A stretch of DNA of 64,000 bases from Caprimulgus europaeus. Lineage: Eukaryota > Chordata > Aves > Caprimulgiformes > Caprimulgidae. Position numbers and translations under genes: made by a program. The stretch is taken from contig OU015528.1 in the NCBI GenBank assembly GCA_907165065.1, positions 46,491,515-46,555,514 on the forward strand, read 5' to 3'. Within the stretch, counting starts at the first letter, position 1. Every line of letters begins with the position of its first letter. Under the pieces are notes generated by a model. It was not told where the DNA came from, ran no database searches, and saw only the letters and a program-made list of their open reading frames with translations. Below are positions 1 through 12,344 of this stretch, in pieces.

Positions 1-726
1 AAGTTTGCTGATGACAACAAACTGGGAGGAGCTGTGGACACTCTCAAGGTCAGAGAGGCACTGCAGAGAGATCTAGATAGAGAGCTGGGCAATCACCAAC
101 CAGATTAATTTTAACAAGGGCAAATGCCAGATTTTGTACCTGGGACACGGCAACCCTGGGCACACATACAGACTGGGGAATGAGAGGCTGGAGAGCAGCC
201 CTGCAGAGAGGGACCTGGGGTTTCTGGTTGATGTCAAGCTGAACATGAGCCAACAATGTACCCTGGCAGCCCAGAGAACCAATCATGTGCTGGGGTGCAT
301 CAAGCACTGCACTGTGAGCTGCTTGAGGGAGGCTGAAGTCCTTGGATTGTTCAGCCTGGAAAAGAGGAGACAGAGATCGCATCGCAGTCTGTAACTTCCT
401 TCCAAGGGGAAGAGGAGGGGCAGGTGCTGATCTCTTCTCTCTGGCAACCAATGATAGGACCAGAGGAAATGGCAGGAAGATGTGCCAGGGCAAGTTTAGG
501 TTGGACATTAGGAAAAGGTTCTTCACCCAGAGGGTGATGGAGCACTGGAACAGGCTCCCCAGGGAGGTGGTCATGGCACCAAGCCTGACAATATTCAAGA
601 AGCAACTGGACAATGGCCTCAGACACATGGTCTAAATCTTGTGATTGTCCTATGCTAGGGCAAGAGTTGAACTCGATGATCCTTGAGGGTCCCTTCCAAC
701 TCAACATTCTACGATTCTATGATTCT
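1..726 (+). mobile_element. CR1 LINE, 3' part, truncated by window edge
   Basis: The first bases encode the reverse-transcriptase active-site stretch KFADDNK, followed by the usual CR1 downstream coding region in broken frames (for example EEKDLG-like and LFSLEKRR stretches). The element ends in the typical CR1 tail: a 'GATGATCCTTGAGGGTCCC' segment, then the octamer repeats ATTCTACG ATTCTATG ATTCT. There is no long intact ORF, so it is a dead copy. It lies in plus orientation, antisense to AGBL3, inside or beyond an AGBL3 intron. The left end is the window edge, not the element's true end. Confidence 0.95.
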
Positions 727-1111
727 TTAGTTCCTCATTTGCTTACTTGTTTGTTTTTAATTCTCCAATATATTTTAAAGCTGCATTTAATATAAGTACA
801 CGATATTTAATGTTAGTTTTTGACATTGTTAAAACAATGTTACTTTGATATTCCTTTTTTTAAAATCCTTTAAAAAAACCCCTTTAAAAATTGCTAGCTT
901 TATGTCCCAGTTCAGCATGATACATTTTGGAGTGCTGGAATTTCAAAGGACTTTAAATTTCATATTCCTACCATTTCTAGTTTTAGTCGACTGAAGATTA
1001 TTTTACTCGGTGAAGTACAGTCTTTTAGTAAATGTGACACCTTAAGAAAAATTAGGGATCCCAGATGGTGTTTGAATTTTTAGATAAGTTTCTAGCCAGA
1101 TATTTGCTTAC

Positions 1112-1274
1112 CTTATCTGGGCAGCTCTTGCTCAGCAAGAGTGGGAAGATACGTGGATGCATGTTTGGTGCATTTGCTTGGTGCTTTCTCTCACAACCAT
1201 ACATGAAGACATTTTGTTTCCTGTTGTGACCATGGATGTCACAATACAGAAAAACACCACGTTCCCCCATCACT
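1112..1274 (-). CDS. AGBL3: AGBL3 coding exon with third zinc ligand (HGH)
   Basis: The 163-bp exon reads R-VMGERGVFLYCDIHGHNRKQ and ends in LSKSCPDK at phase 0. The acceptor is TATTACAG immediately above 1274 and the donor is GTAAGC at 1111-1106. The His of DIHGH is the third zinc ligand expected in this family. The next exon (FSF...) is not in the window; the DNA from 1 to 726 is CR1. Confidence 0.9.
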
Positions 1275-4200
1275 CTGTAATACGGGACAACACAGAACAC
1301 TTTATTAAAAGTGGTTTCTGGTTTGGGTTTTTTTTATCTTCACCTCAGAAACTAGTCTGAGCTAATAAGTTATACTGAAGTTCATGTCTAACCTGAAGAG
1401 CAAGAAATCAATACAAGTTTCATATTCTGAGCTCTAAGTTAAACCTTTAGTGGGCTAGATTAGAGTCAAAGTGCTCAGTTCCTTCCAGAACAAATCAGTT
1501 GTCACTGTATAGAAATAAGATACGAGTGCATGCATCATCAGCCTTTGTCTGTGTGTTTGTTCTCTCAGGTTCAGTTATATACAATCAGCTCTGTAGATAT
1601 GTATATGAGCATGTTCTACAGCTGAAACCTGCTATTCTTATCTGCTGCTCTTTCACTATTGTACATATGTTGAATAATACATGCTGTACAATTATGAGAC
1701 TGAAGCATAAATGGCAGTGAATACTCTTTCCTTTATCAAACTGGAGACATCAATTTTTATTATGTGCCTAGATTCTGCAATGTATTATTGCTTAATTAAC
1801 TCTTTAAAGAAAATCTTCAGGTAGACACATTGCAGTTTCCCAACCCACACTCCTGATGCCCAGTCTGTGTCAAAGCAGAGCTCTACAGGGAAAATGTGAT
1901 GGCACCACAGCCTGTCATCTACAGCTTCACTCTGGGCAGGAGTTGGAAATCCATGGTGGAACTAAGAAGGAAGCAGTAACAAACCTGTCTCCCTCAGCTG
2001 ACAGTAGCTGAATATGAGGCTGAAGGTCAGTCGTACTTCAGCAGACATAATTAATGTTAATTACAGTGCACTCACAAGTGCAGGCTATCTCCATATAGTA
2101 AGACAGGGAAAGAAATTCTCATGGAAAAGGAGAGGTGCAGAGCTCATCCCCTATAAGCTAGAGATCTACATGCCAAAACAATGATTTGAAAGAACACAGA
2201 TCTTATTTAAAACAGGCTGTAACTAAATTAAAACCATTAAATGTACTAATTCTGACAATGTGTTTCTGCACAAGTCTTGTTTGTATTAATTTCTTAGAGA
2301 AGTTAAACAAGAGGGATTGAGTTCACTTGCTGAAGGTTTAGTTTAATACTCAAAGGTTCAGTTTTGTATCCAGAATATCAATGTCTCTGTGACTGGAAGT
2401 CTGCATAATAAATCAAACATGTTTGTAGCAAAACATACAGCAAACTTGTCAATCTTTGCTGTCAAGTGGACATCTGGCATCTATTCTGAACCTAACTTCA
2501 TTCTGGGATGCAGTTGCATGCCAGAAAAGAAGAAAATGAAAGAAATAAGGAATTTGATAAGTAGATTTTGACAGAGGATAGTGGGGAGAAATAAGCTAAA
2601 AATGCTTTGACAAAAAGTCTTTTACTTTGGAGATACAACTTATTACCAGGATTGGAAAAAGCATATTAAAGGAAAACATGCACAATACTGAAGAAAAAAA
2701 GTAACCCACTCTGAAATGCAGCTGAACGTAAACAAAAAGGTCAGAAAGGCTTGGGTACAGGACAAAGATTTAAACAATACCAAAACAACAAAGAGCATAG
2801 AGAAGTCACACTAACAAAGAGACAGTGGAAATGAAAATAAGCTATTCTAAAGGACAAGAAAACGAGATTACCTTTTGATCATGTTTCGGGTATACCAGAT
2901 GGAAGGATAAAATTTCTTCATGTTAGATCTGTATTTGCGGTTCAAGTCCTGGCCTGTTAGAGAGCACCGGTGATTTCCCACAATCACACCATCTGGATTC
3001 AGCATGGGTACCACTTTGAAGACAAAACTATCCCGCAGGAGTTGAGCTTTGCCTGAATCACCAAGAATGTAATCTAGAAAGCCCTTCATTATCCAGGAAC
3101 TGTTAGTTTCTCCTGGATGCACCCTCGCAGTTATTATCACAGCCTTCCTCTTGGTGCCCTTGCTGCTTTCAGAGGGGTTGGTGATAGTTAAAACATGCAC
3201 TATGTTTCCTGCCAGTGAATGGCACAAGATGTGAATTTTGCAGAATTGGGACTTCACTGGATCTTTAGAGATGGCTACCAGGTACTCCTGCAGGTTGGAG
3301 TAGGTGTAAGGATAGCAGTGGGCAAAGTAGCAGGTGTCTTGGTCATGAGGGAACTGGAATGTCCAAGTGAGTGAGAAATATTGATGTCCATCTTGGCCCG
3401 CGTTGTTTTTGTAATACTTGATTTCATTTCCAGCCCTTTGCCAACCAACCTTGTGTTTCCTAGCATCAGCTTCTGAGTATAACAGTGGCTGCAAGCCACA
3501 TTTATATAAGCTGTTCCTCTTGGTAAAGTTGACAATAGTGAATCGATATGGCATCCCTGCCTGTGTGTTGCTTACTTGGAAGTAGTACCACTGCGTGTGT
3601 CTGCTTGTGTAGAGGTCGCTGCGCAGGGTCAGCTGGTACTCAAATTCACTGCTGGTAGGCAGAAAAAGACAAATAGTTGTGATGCTGGTTCACACTGTAG
3701 TATGACATAGTGTCAAATAACATGGACTGCCATGAAAAAGCACCCCACAGTGAATCAGGTGCAAATCTGACTTATGCTGTCATAAATCAAAGTCTACACA
3801 GCAGCCAGAAAAAGATTCCTAATTGCACCAAGTGTGTCAATAACGCAACTGCTGTCTTCATTAGGACTTTTAGTAACAACCAGGACTCCTAAAAACATTC
3901 TCCACACTATGCTATAAAAGGAGGTGCTTAAGAAAAGGTCTTGAGTTTGTGTGGGTGATTATCACCTATAGAAAACTTTCAGTGCTATGGAATGACTATC
4001 AGATCATTGCAAGTGAAGGCTACTTGAAACTACTTTTGAAGCTTATTCAACTATGTAAAGCAAGTTACAAACCCAGAGTAACACATCCTGATCAGAAACT
4101 GATAGCAGGCTGCTGATAACAACAACTCAGACAATAACTCCATCTTAATAAAAGAAGAAAAGATTAGAAACTTACATTTTGACCACCTTCTGCAAATTTC

Positions 4201-7200
4201 CACTTTCAAACCGTGCTTCAAAGATCAGTGTGTTGTCCTCTTTCTGATGGAGGATCTGCTTCAGGGGGCACAGACTTCTCCCTTGGGAATATATAAAGCA
4301 GGAGTTTTTATTAGCTAGGGGAAGAAGCAGAACAGATGTCTTTCACTTCAGTTTGAGCCATTTTGGGCAATACCTGCATCCTTCTGAAAATTCCTTCTAG
4401 AAACAGAAAACTGCATGGACCTGAACTTCAAAGCATATCTTAGGTAAGCATAAAAAAAATTATACAAAGATTTTTTTGCCCATTCCCACTTAACCTTATG
4501 GATTTCAGACAGCTTAAGATCTGACTCTGTCTTGGAGGTGCCTGTGTCTCTCTGCACGAGCAAAAGGCAATCCATACTTTGTACTGAGTTAGGTGGAAAG
4601 ACTCTGGGACTCAGCTCCTTCAGGTCTTTTCACCAGTCAAATGGGCAACTTCTCTACTCAGAAATCATATGTAGCTGACAACTGTTGCTATCAGTTTGTT
4701 TTTACCTCTGTGTATTCAATTATTCTAGTCTAGAAGAAAAAAAGATGACACTCAGACCCAGCAGCAATCACTTTTATATTGCAAGTTATGTTTTCACATT
4801 ACTTTTAGAGCGCAGTTTGAGCCCATAGCTCCTTTTGCTCTGTTCTGCTATCTTGTCCACTGTTCCTCAGATGAGATGCTCATAGAGGCATAACTGAAAT
4901 TTTTACTACAATCCTCATTACCATAGTTCATTAAAAAATAGAACTTCTAGATTTGCCATCAGCAACAATTTACTTTTCTGGCTGGGGAGTTGTTTAGATT
5001 GCAGAAAGCTTTTGCCACCAAGGTGTGGAAAAGTGGGGTAATCAAAACTTCCTGTCATCCCCAAACTGTGTCCACAAAATAGAGACAGAGAATGCGTCTC
5101 TTCTGCTGAAAGCTGGGAGCCCAGAGACCCTGCTGCAGAGTCAAATGTAGCTGTGCTGGCAACTCTGTCTGACCCTGGCAGCAACAGCTGCGCTCTGAAA
5201 CTTGGGTTAGAGCCAGCTCAGGGAAAAGGAAGACGGGTAAAAACTGCAGGTATAAAAGGCTGGAACCATGTACTGTGAGGCTGCAGGTTTCACACTGCTG
5301 GTATCAAACTGTCTGTCTTACTGTCCAGAAGTGAAATTTCCTGCTACATAACTTTCTAGCTGGTAAAATGAGGGATTTGTACTGATGGCTAGACAATGAT
5401 TGCCAAGCTGTTGTATTCTCAGCTCCTGTATCCCTGCTACTCTCTATCTTCTTACTGCTGGATCCTCCTGAGGAGAAACTGCCACCTTACCATGCTGTCA
5501 AATAAGGGAGACTGATCCTGTACAATACAGCAGGGTTAAAGCTGCACAGCAGCCTCTCTTCAGAAGAGAGTTATGTCTGCCCCTGTTTCACTGGGGCTGT
5601 GCTAGAGATTTATCCTGCATCAGTCTGTCTGTCTGCAGTGTTAGTAAAGCTCTGATGGTACTACTCAAGGAAGTTACATAAAACCAAGATTCCTAGAATA
5701 TTTTTTTTTTTATTCCTTGAATCACTGTTGCCACATGCAAAAGATGCTATATTCAGTGTACTGTTCTTCATGACTGAGACTACTACAGACCCACAGGGGT
5801 TTTCATTAGAGAAGGACTCTTCATTTTGCTGGCTGGAATACCCACTCAAATAATTACTTTATACTTAGCTGAAATTTCATTCAATTTCTCTACTCTTCCC
5901 TTCCTCTTCAATGCTCTTCCTTAACATTAAGGAAGATAAATATTTCAGTAATTAATCCAGTAAAACTATTTCTGGAAACATCCGTATCAGTCAAATGCTA
6001 AAGAATTAAATGCATACATAAAATTTGAGATCTCTATCATGATATTTTAATTCTTTTGCATGGGACTCACCATTAGATTGTATTTTTCTTTTGCAAGCCC
6101 GATTTTAGGAGGACCTGTAGGAACTCAGCAGCAGATAGTTCCCAGGCAGGCAGTAACTCCCAGCTCCTGCTGAATCCAAGTTCAAATTGAGAGGAAATCA
6201 GGAGAGTGCTGCTGCTGTCTTCCACAGGATGCGATGGCTCATTACAAGCCAGTTTGAGGCACTCAGGTCACAAATCTGCATAAAGTAGATGCCTGTCCTA
6301 CCCTATAGAGCTTCTCTATGAGAAAAATTTTAGGGTTTTAAAAATTATATTTATTGCTGTATAACTTAGATGGCAAAGGTAACAAGCTGGGGGTTTCTGT
6401 CTCAGTAACAGAAAGGAGAAGATGAACTCCACGGGACTCCAAAGTTCTCCTCCTCCTCCCACCTGCTCCTGTCCCCCAGTTGGCTGCAGTGCCCAACAGC
6501 CCCCTTAGCACAAGGAGTCTACTCTCCCTGATGCAAGCAGGGAAGGACAAGTAAAGGCACTCACATTCTGCTGCATCTTGATGTCTGCTGGCTCAGGAAT
6601 TGCTAACTGCCTGTAAATGCCTGCACAACGTCATTCCTCAGGAGCAGAAGGGACAACTGGCCATACTTAAAGGCAGCAGTTTTCACCTCCTTGGTTGGGA
6701 AGTTTCATTAACGAAATCTGAGAACCACGACACCAAAACACACACTTTACTGGAGAGTTGTACAGGCTGAAATAAGAACCACTTCCAGTCATCTGTGCAA
6801 GAAGTTCAAGTCAGTAATAAAAGACATGAAAAGTTGCATTTTTAAAGAACGGCAACTAAAGGAACATAACAGAAATTACTGTCCTTTTCAAAAAGGCAGA
6901 GAGCTGGGATTCAGAGTGTTCCTCCACATCTTACCCCTTGCAATAAATTAGCAGGTCCAGCTGCAGAGGACAGAGGTTCCTTCCTAGTCACACAGCAGTT
7001 ACTAGTTTTCTTGGCCACCAAATGTAGCGAGCTACTAGTGACAGGTAATACACCCATACTGCAAAAGTAGCTAATTTATAAATAAACATGATGTCAAAGA
7101 GTATCAGTGCTTTTCAGTATATTGCAACCTCTTCCCAACTGTGTTGACCTCAAGAAGGATGCCAGCTCCCTTCCAGTTTTGTGCTTCTGAAAGTTTTGTG

Positions 7201-9262
7201 GCCACATCTAGTTATCCCAGGATTGCAAAATGACAATCATCTTTTCTTATCTATGTAGCAGTAGCCCAGGACCAAAATCAACAACTGCCAGAAGTTCCAA
7301 GTTCATTCAAGGCAACTGGATCAACTTAGCAAACACAGGAAAGAATAAACAACACTGATAATCAACTGGTGATGGTGGAATAAGGCAACTAACGCCCTTC
7401 AGTTCTGTCCAATTAATCCTTGCCAGACTTAGGAGCTTGTAATCAAGCACTGATCCAATCTGGCCGGATTTTGGTTGTAAGTCTTAGCAAAACCACTATA
7501 GGAAACAGGATAACAAAATATTCTCCCAGCACAGACTTTAGTGTTGATCTTGAGGTTACACAGCTCTTATCTTTTTCATTTTCTCTTTTGGCTGCTAAAT
7601 TATTTTTCTCCACTCATATTTTCACAGCAAACTCATTTTAGCCTGGTTCATACTGTTATTCACCGAGAACAACGGCTTGAGCTGAGCTGGACTTCTGAGA
7701 TAATTAACAGAACTTATGGATGATGACACAGCTGTGTAATTTCCTTCCCTATCTACAGGAAAATAATTTATTCTCAAGTGCTTTAAAATAACAATAGAAA
7801 ATCATACGGATTTCATCAGGCTTTGAATTAAGTTCATAAAGGAGATCAAAGCAGGTGCTTCATCTACCTACAGCTGACAGAAAGATTTCTCAGGGTGTTC
7901 TCACCTTCTTCTAGATAAATCACAGTGCCTTTGTCAGGAGTTTGGTATGGTGGCATCATCTCCAAACCTGTTGGAGTGTACAATGGCTCAGGGGTGGTGG
8001 GTATCCAATCTGAAAAAGGAGATACACACAGGAGTATAAGCAGGAAGACTGTATTAGAGTCTTTATAATATGAAAGACACACTGAAAAGCAGTTCACCCC
8101 ATTTATACCAGTTGCACACAAAGGAATAGGGAAGCTCCTTTTTTAACTTCATTTTTTTGATCTGTGAACAAACCTTCACTATAACTCCAAATTAAAAAAA
8201 AAAAAAATCAATCTGTGCACGGACAAACTTCTGCTGTGCAAACTTACCACTGTTCCCTGTACAGCTTGCTTACCATCAGTGAGGATGACAATGGTGAACA
8301 TTAGACAGCATTGGTACCATCAGGAAAACAGATGCTCCAGCTACAGAGTGAAGTCATTAATTGCTCTGTCTGAACTTTTCTTTATCTACCTGCAGCTTTG
8401 TTTCACTTAATTTAGCTGTGACAGCAATTTATTTAACCAGGTATGTATGGCTCATTTGTTTTACTTTTGTTTATCTTTACATGGTACAACCATAGGCTTA
8501 TACGAACAGAAATAACAAGCAGTTGTTGTGTGTAGAAATGCAGACTTAGAGCTGGACAAAACTTGTTTTAGGGGTAATAAAGAGAACAAGGAAATAATAT
8601 CTAATATATATAGAGAACAGCTATATGGTAAATCCAGATGTAGCACAGAGCTGCAGACTGATGAAGAAAGAGAAAGCAAACATGAAAATGACCCCAGAGT
8701 TATTTGGATCCTAGACTGAAGAAGAAGATATCATAAACATGAACATTGTATTTCTCCCAGCAGAGGACTCCAGAAGCTGACAATTCACAATAAACAATTC
8801 CTCCTCTCCATTAGAACGAAACCTCTGCAATGAAACCATTGATCTTAGGACCTAGAGGAGCAGTGTAAGAAGAAGCCAGGAAAAGGATGTGAGTGAATCA
8901 TACATACAATAAATTCAACTGCAGTATTATTTTTTCTGTAGCAATTAGACGTGGACTAATAATGACTTGTCTCTTAAGATTTCACTTATACTAACAATAA
9001 ATAATTGGCTTTATTTATATATAAGGTGTGCTTCCCCTTTGCCCATACACAAGATTTTAAGCATAACATGGTAACTTACCAATGTGCTCAGTTCTGTCCC
9101 TGATAACTTCACATTGGTGAGGCCAGTACACAGGGAAACACTGACTGGCAGGTGATGAGCCATCCAGACTCTGAGGCTCCTGAGGATGGGATACCACTGC
9201 CTCTGAGTCAGATGATAACAGAATCTGCTTTGCCCTTGGAAGAAGATGAGCACAAATGGAGC
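1112..9262 (-). CDS. AGBL3: AGBL3-like cytosolic carboxypeptidase (partial, five exons, 3' end off window)
   Basis: This is an M14-type zinc carboxypeptidase of the cytosolic CCP (Nna1-like) family. These enzymes remove C-terminal or side-chain glutamates from tubulin and other proteins. Coding exons in transcript order are 9262-9080, 8009-7905, 4314-4176, 3651-2872 and 1274-1112. All splice sites are GT-AG and all phases agree (183, 105, 139, 780 and 163 bp join without a frame break). Visible landmarks are the N-terminal beta-sandwich domain (YQLTLRSDLYTSRHTQWYYF), the CCP signature FPHDQDTCYFAHCYPYTY, the zinc motif HPGE, the substrate-binding segment NPDGVIVGN with DLNR, and the third zinc ligand in DIHGH. 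The catalytic Glu exon would lie to the left of the window. AGBL2 is the main alternative; the segments LTWTFQFPHDQDTCYFAHC and GETNSSWIMKGFLDYILG favour AGBL3 as I remember the human proteins. The N-terminal start codon was not found. Confidence 0.9.
2872..3651 (-). CDS. AGBL3: AGBL3 large central exon with catalytic-domain motifs
   Basis: This 780-bp exon, unusually long for an internal exon, runs from SEFEYQL to WYTRNMIK. It carries the CCP signature, the HPGE zinc-binding pair and NPDGVIVGN...DLNR. The acceptor (CTACCAG) lies just above 3651 and the donor (GTAATC) at 2871-2866. The reading frame is open throughout, which argues that the gene is functional. Part of the exon can look like an ORF starting at Met-Pro-Tyr-Arg (3554), but the family alignment continues upstream of that Met, so it is not the start. 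Confidence 0.95.
4176..4314 (-). CDS. AGBL3: AGBL3 coding exon
   Basis: The 139-bp exon reads NKNSCFIYSQGRSLCPLKQ...DNTLIFEARFESGNLQKVVK. The donor is GTAAGT at 4175-4170, and the acceptor AG is at 4316-4315 after a CCCCT tract. The phase joins both neighbours (Ala codon upstream, Ile codon downstream). Confidence 0.88.
7905..8009 (-). CDS. AGBL3: AGBL3 coding exon
   Basis: The 105-bp exon reads WIPTTPEPLYTPTGLE...GTVIYLEE. The acceptor is a clean TTTTTCAG above 8009 and the donor is GTGAGA at 7904-7899. It matches the family segment 'PEPVY-PTGLE' upstream of the beta-sandwich domain. The intron between this exon and the next (7904 to 4315) is 3.6 kb and shows nothing recognisable except A/T homopolymer runs. 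Confidence 0.88.
9080..9262 (-). CDS. AGBL3: AGBL3 coding exon, N-terminal region
   Basis: The 183-bp exon reads SICAHLLPRAKQILLSSDS... through VYWPHQCEVIRDRTEHI. It starts after acceptor TTTTTATAG and ends at donor GTAAGT (9079-9074). It has one missing base of phase at its start, so at least one more coding or leader exon lies above 9262. I could not identify it. Confidence 0.85.
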
Positions 9263-10129
9263 CTATAAAAATATAAAAGAACACTCACATCAGTTTCACT
9301 TGCTCTTCCAAGTGGAAGCAGGCTGTCAGGATTATCAACATGAAATTAATACCACTAACCATAACACAATAAAATTACATCCCACTGAAACATAAATTTA
9401 ATGCTCCATCCTATAAATGACACTGAATTTAAAAGTAGCGTTGAATGAGCAGTTAATTCATTAAACCACAAAGGTTATCAAGTATTCAACTGCAGCAGGG
9501 AATAGCTTATTTGGGTTCCTATAGAAAATGTTGACACCTTTTATTATCACTGCTTTTATTAGTAATGTGTTATGGTAGGGCTACAATCTCAACACCCGAG
9601 TCAAAATCTGTACTGTGCAAGAATACAAATAACAAAGCTTATTCATACAAAACATAGCACACAGTGTTTGCAGCAACAAATGGCTAGCATGACTGGAGAG
9701 GTAACAATCTGATGCTATAAAGAATTCTGTAAAGCAACGGAGACATTTGGAGGAGATGGGGGGGGCTTTGCTGGTCAGCAAGGAGTTCTTCAGAGTTATG
9801 AGAAGCCACTTGACTGAAAACATAACAGGCAGAGAAAAGGCTTTGAAAAAATCTAGTGACTGGATGATTGGGCCTGCTGGTACTGTGCACTGACCGCAGC
9901 ACTGCCCAGAGTTAATTACTTGGCTTTGCCACAGACAGGAAAAGATCCCCTCTCACAGCATCCCCTGCCCTTCCACTATCCGGGTAAAGCAGGCCAAAAT
10001 ACAGGAGCTTGGTTTCATGGGAAATTTTTTTGTATTTGCTTTGGGTGTGAATCAGACACCAGCGTCCGTACGACTTATTTTAACAGAAAAAAATTACTAT
10101 CAGCTTCAGACTTGGTTTCTAGCTCTGGT

Positions 10130-10497
10130 CTGAGCGGACTTACTGAGCTGCCTTCCTCGCTGACGGCGAGGTTCTCTCTGTCCCGTCCCGCCGCCCGGGC
10201 GGTGGGACAGGACATCCCGGAGCAGCCGTACCGCCGTGACGGCGCCCTCCGAGGAGCCGCCAGCCCCGCCCGCCGCACCCGAGCAGGGCACCCCGCGGGC
10301 CGCCGCAGGCAGAGCGGCGCCCAGCCCGCGCCAGCCCCGGCCGCAACCGCCCCCGCGCCCCGCCCCGCTCTCGCGAGAGTTGGTGTCAGGCCCCGCAACG
10401 GGCGAGCGCGGGTCCGGCGGGACGTGGGCAGCGTTGAGCGGCTGGAGCGCGCGCGGGGCGCCAGGGCGCTGTCGCTGAGCAGCGGGGCTCGGGCCAT
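10130..10497 (-). promoter_or_regulatory. AGBL3: CpG island, probable AGBL3 promoter and first exon
   Basis: This is a sharply bounded GC- and CpG-rich block in otherwise AT-rich DNA, directly upstream of the AGBL3 exons. On the minus strand it contains a near-consensus splice donor, CTCA|GTAAGTCC, with the exon ending at 10144, so a mostly non-coding first exon of AGBL3 probably lies here. Open frames through the island are a by-product of its base composition. A bidirectional promoter is possible; no plus-strand gene was found. Confidence 0.6.
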
Positions 10498-12225
10498 AGA
10501 ACTGTGGGCTGGGCTGGAACGGACCTGTAAAGGCCACCTGGGCCAACTGCCCTGCAGTGAGCAGGGACACCTTCCACTAGATCAAGTTGACACACTTTTT
10601 ACTGCACCCAGGAGATTTTTTGCCTTCCTGGCCACAAGGGCACACTGCTGGCTCATGGCAGCCTGCTGTCCACCAGCACACCCAGGTCCTTTTCCTCAGA
10701 GCTCCTCTCCAGCAGGCCAGCCCCTAACCTGTGCTGGTGCCTGCGGTTATTCCACCACAGGTGAAGGACTCTGCACTTGCTCTTGTTGAACCTCATCAGG
10801 TTCCTTTCTGCCCAACTCTCCAGCCTGTCCAGGTCTCTCTGGATGGCAGCACAGCCTTCTGGTGTGCCAGCCACTCCTCCAAACTTCGTATCATCAGCAA
10901 ACTTGCTGAGGGCGGACTCTGTCCCTACATCCAGGTCACTGATGAAGATGTTAAACAAGACCAGACCCAGTACCGACCCCTGGGGAACACCGCTAGTTAC
11001 AGGCCTCCAACTGGATTCTGCGCCGCTGATCACAACCTTCTGAGCTCTGCCAGTCAGCCAGTTCTCCATCCACCTCACTGTCCATTCATCAATCCCATAC
11101 TTTCTAAGCTTTCCTACAAGGATGTTGTGGGGGACAGTATCAAAGGCCTTGCTGAAGTCAGGGTAGACAACATCCACTGCTCTCCCCTCACCTACCCAGC
11201 TGGTGATAACACCATAGAAGGCTACCAGGTTGGTCAAGCATGATTTCCCCTTAGTGAAACCATGTTGACTACTTCTGATAACCTTCTCTCCTTCCAACTG
11301 CTTAGAGATGATATAACAGATGAGCTGTTCCATCACCTTCCCAGGGATGGAAGTGAGGCTGACTAGCCTGTAGTTGCCTGGATCCTCCTTCTTGCCCTTT
11401 TTGGAGACTGGACTGACATTGGCTATCCTCCAGTCTTCAAGCACCTCTCCCATTCTCCAAGATCTTTCAAAGATGATAAGAGAGCGGTTTAGCGATCATT
11501 TCTGCCAGCTCCTTCAGCACTCGTGGGTGCATCCCATCAGGGCCCATGGATTTGTGTATATTGATTTTGTTTAGGCTATCTCTGATCAGTTCTTCCTCAA
11601 CCAAGGGGCAGTCTTCCTCCCTTCAGACTCTCTCTCTTCCCTCTAGCACCTGGGATTCCCAAGAGGCACTTTTAGCCATAAAGACTGAAACAAAGAAGGC
11701 GTTCAGTATCTGCCTTCTCAGTGTCTCCTGAAACCAAGGCACCCGCCTCGTTCAACAACGGGCCCACATTTTCCCTGGTCTTCCTTTTGTTATTGATGTA
11801 CCTAAAAAAGCCTTTTTTGTTGTCTTTAACCTCCTTTGCCAGATTCAACTCCAAGTGGGCCTTAGCGTTCCTAGTTGCATCCCTGCAGGCCCTGACTTGG
11901 GGGGATTCCTAGTTCCTATATTCCTCCCAGGTGGCCAGAACCTTTTTCCATATTTCATGGACCTTCTTCTTCCCTTTGAGTTTTTCCATGAGCTCCTTGC
12001 TCATCCTTGTGGGTTTCCTGCCACTCTTGCCTGATTTCTTTCTCCTAGGGATGCACCAATCTTGGGCTTGGTGGAAGTGTTGCTTGAGTGTTAACCAACT
12101 CTCTTTGGCCCCCTTACCTTCCAACACTCTAGTCCATGAGATACCCCCAAGTAGATCCTTGAAGAGGTGGAAGTTTGCTCTCCTAAAGTCCTCTCCTAAA
12201 CAGTGAAGTTGGCTCTCCTAAACAA
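10496..12225 (-). mobile_element. CR1 LINE with reverse-transcriptase ORF and internal 3' deletion
   Basis: Minus-strand translation gives the endonuclease-RT linker (11909-12127, 11672-11854) and then a 266-residue RT stretch at 10653-11453. It has the family motifs [49 protein letters not shown] and the catalytic FADDT. Stops and frameshifts between these pieces show it is inactive. The element is 5' truncated near 12.2 kb. Near 10590 it jumps from the segment after the RT straight to the last ~95 bp of the CR1 tail (CACTAGATC, then CATAGAACTG on the plus strand). Its 3' end touches the CpG island. Confidence 0.95.
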
Positions 12226-12344
12226 TGACTAGCAGTGTGATGTATGTGTTTTTTGACACCCCAGCTGCAAGTCACTTGAGCATATTTACAGTCCTCCTTG
12301 CTAATCTTCCATTATATTTGCACACCATCTTTGTTACAGGACCC

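Noticed and set aside
1112-9262. AGBL2 as the identity of the carboxypeptidase
   Set aside because: Core segments match AGBL3 better as recalled, although the family call is firmer than the paralogue call.
9920-10789. 289-codon plus-strand open frame and 140-154-codon minus-strand frames
   Set aside because: They span a CpG island and the antisense of a CR1 element; composition explains the lack of stops and no family resemblance is seen.
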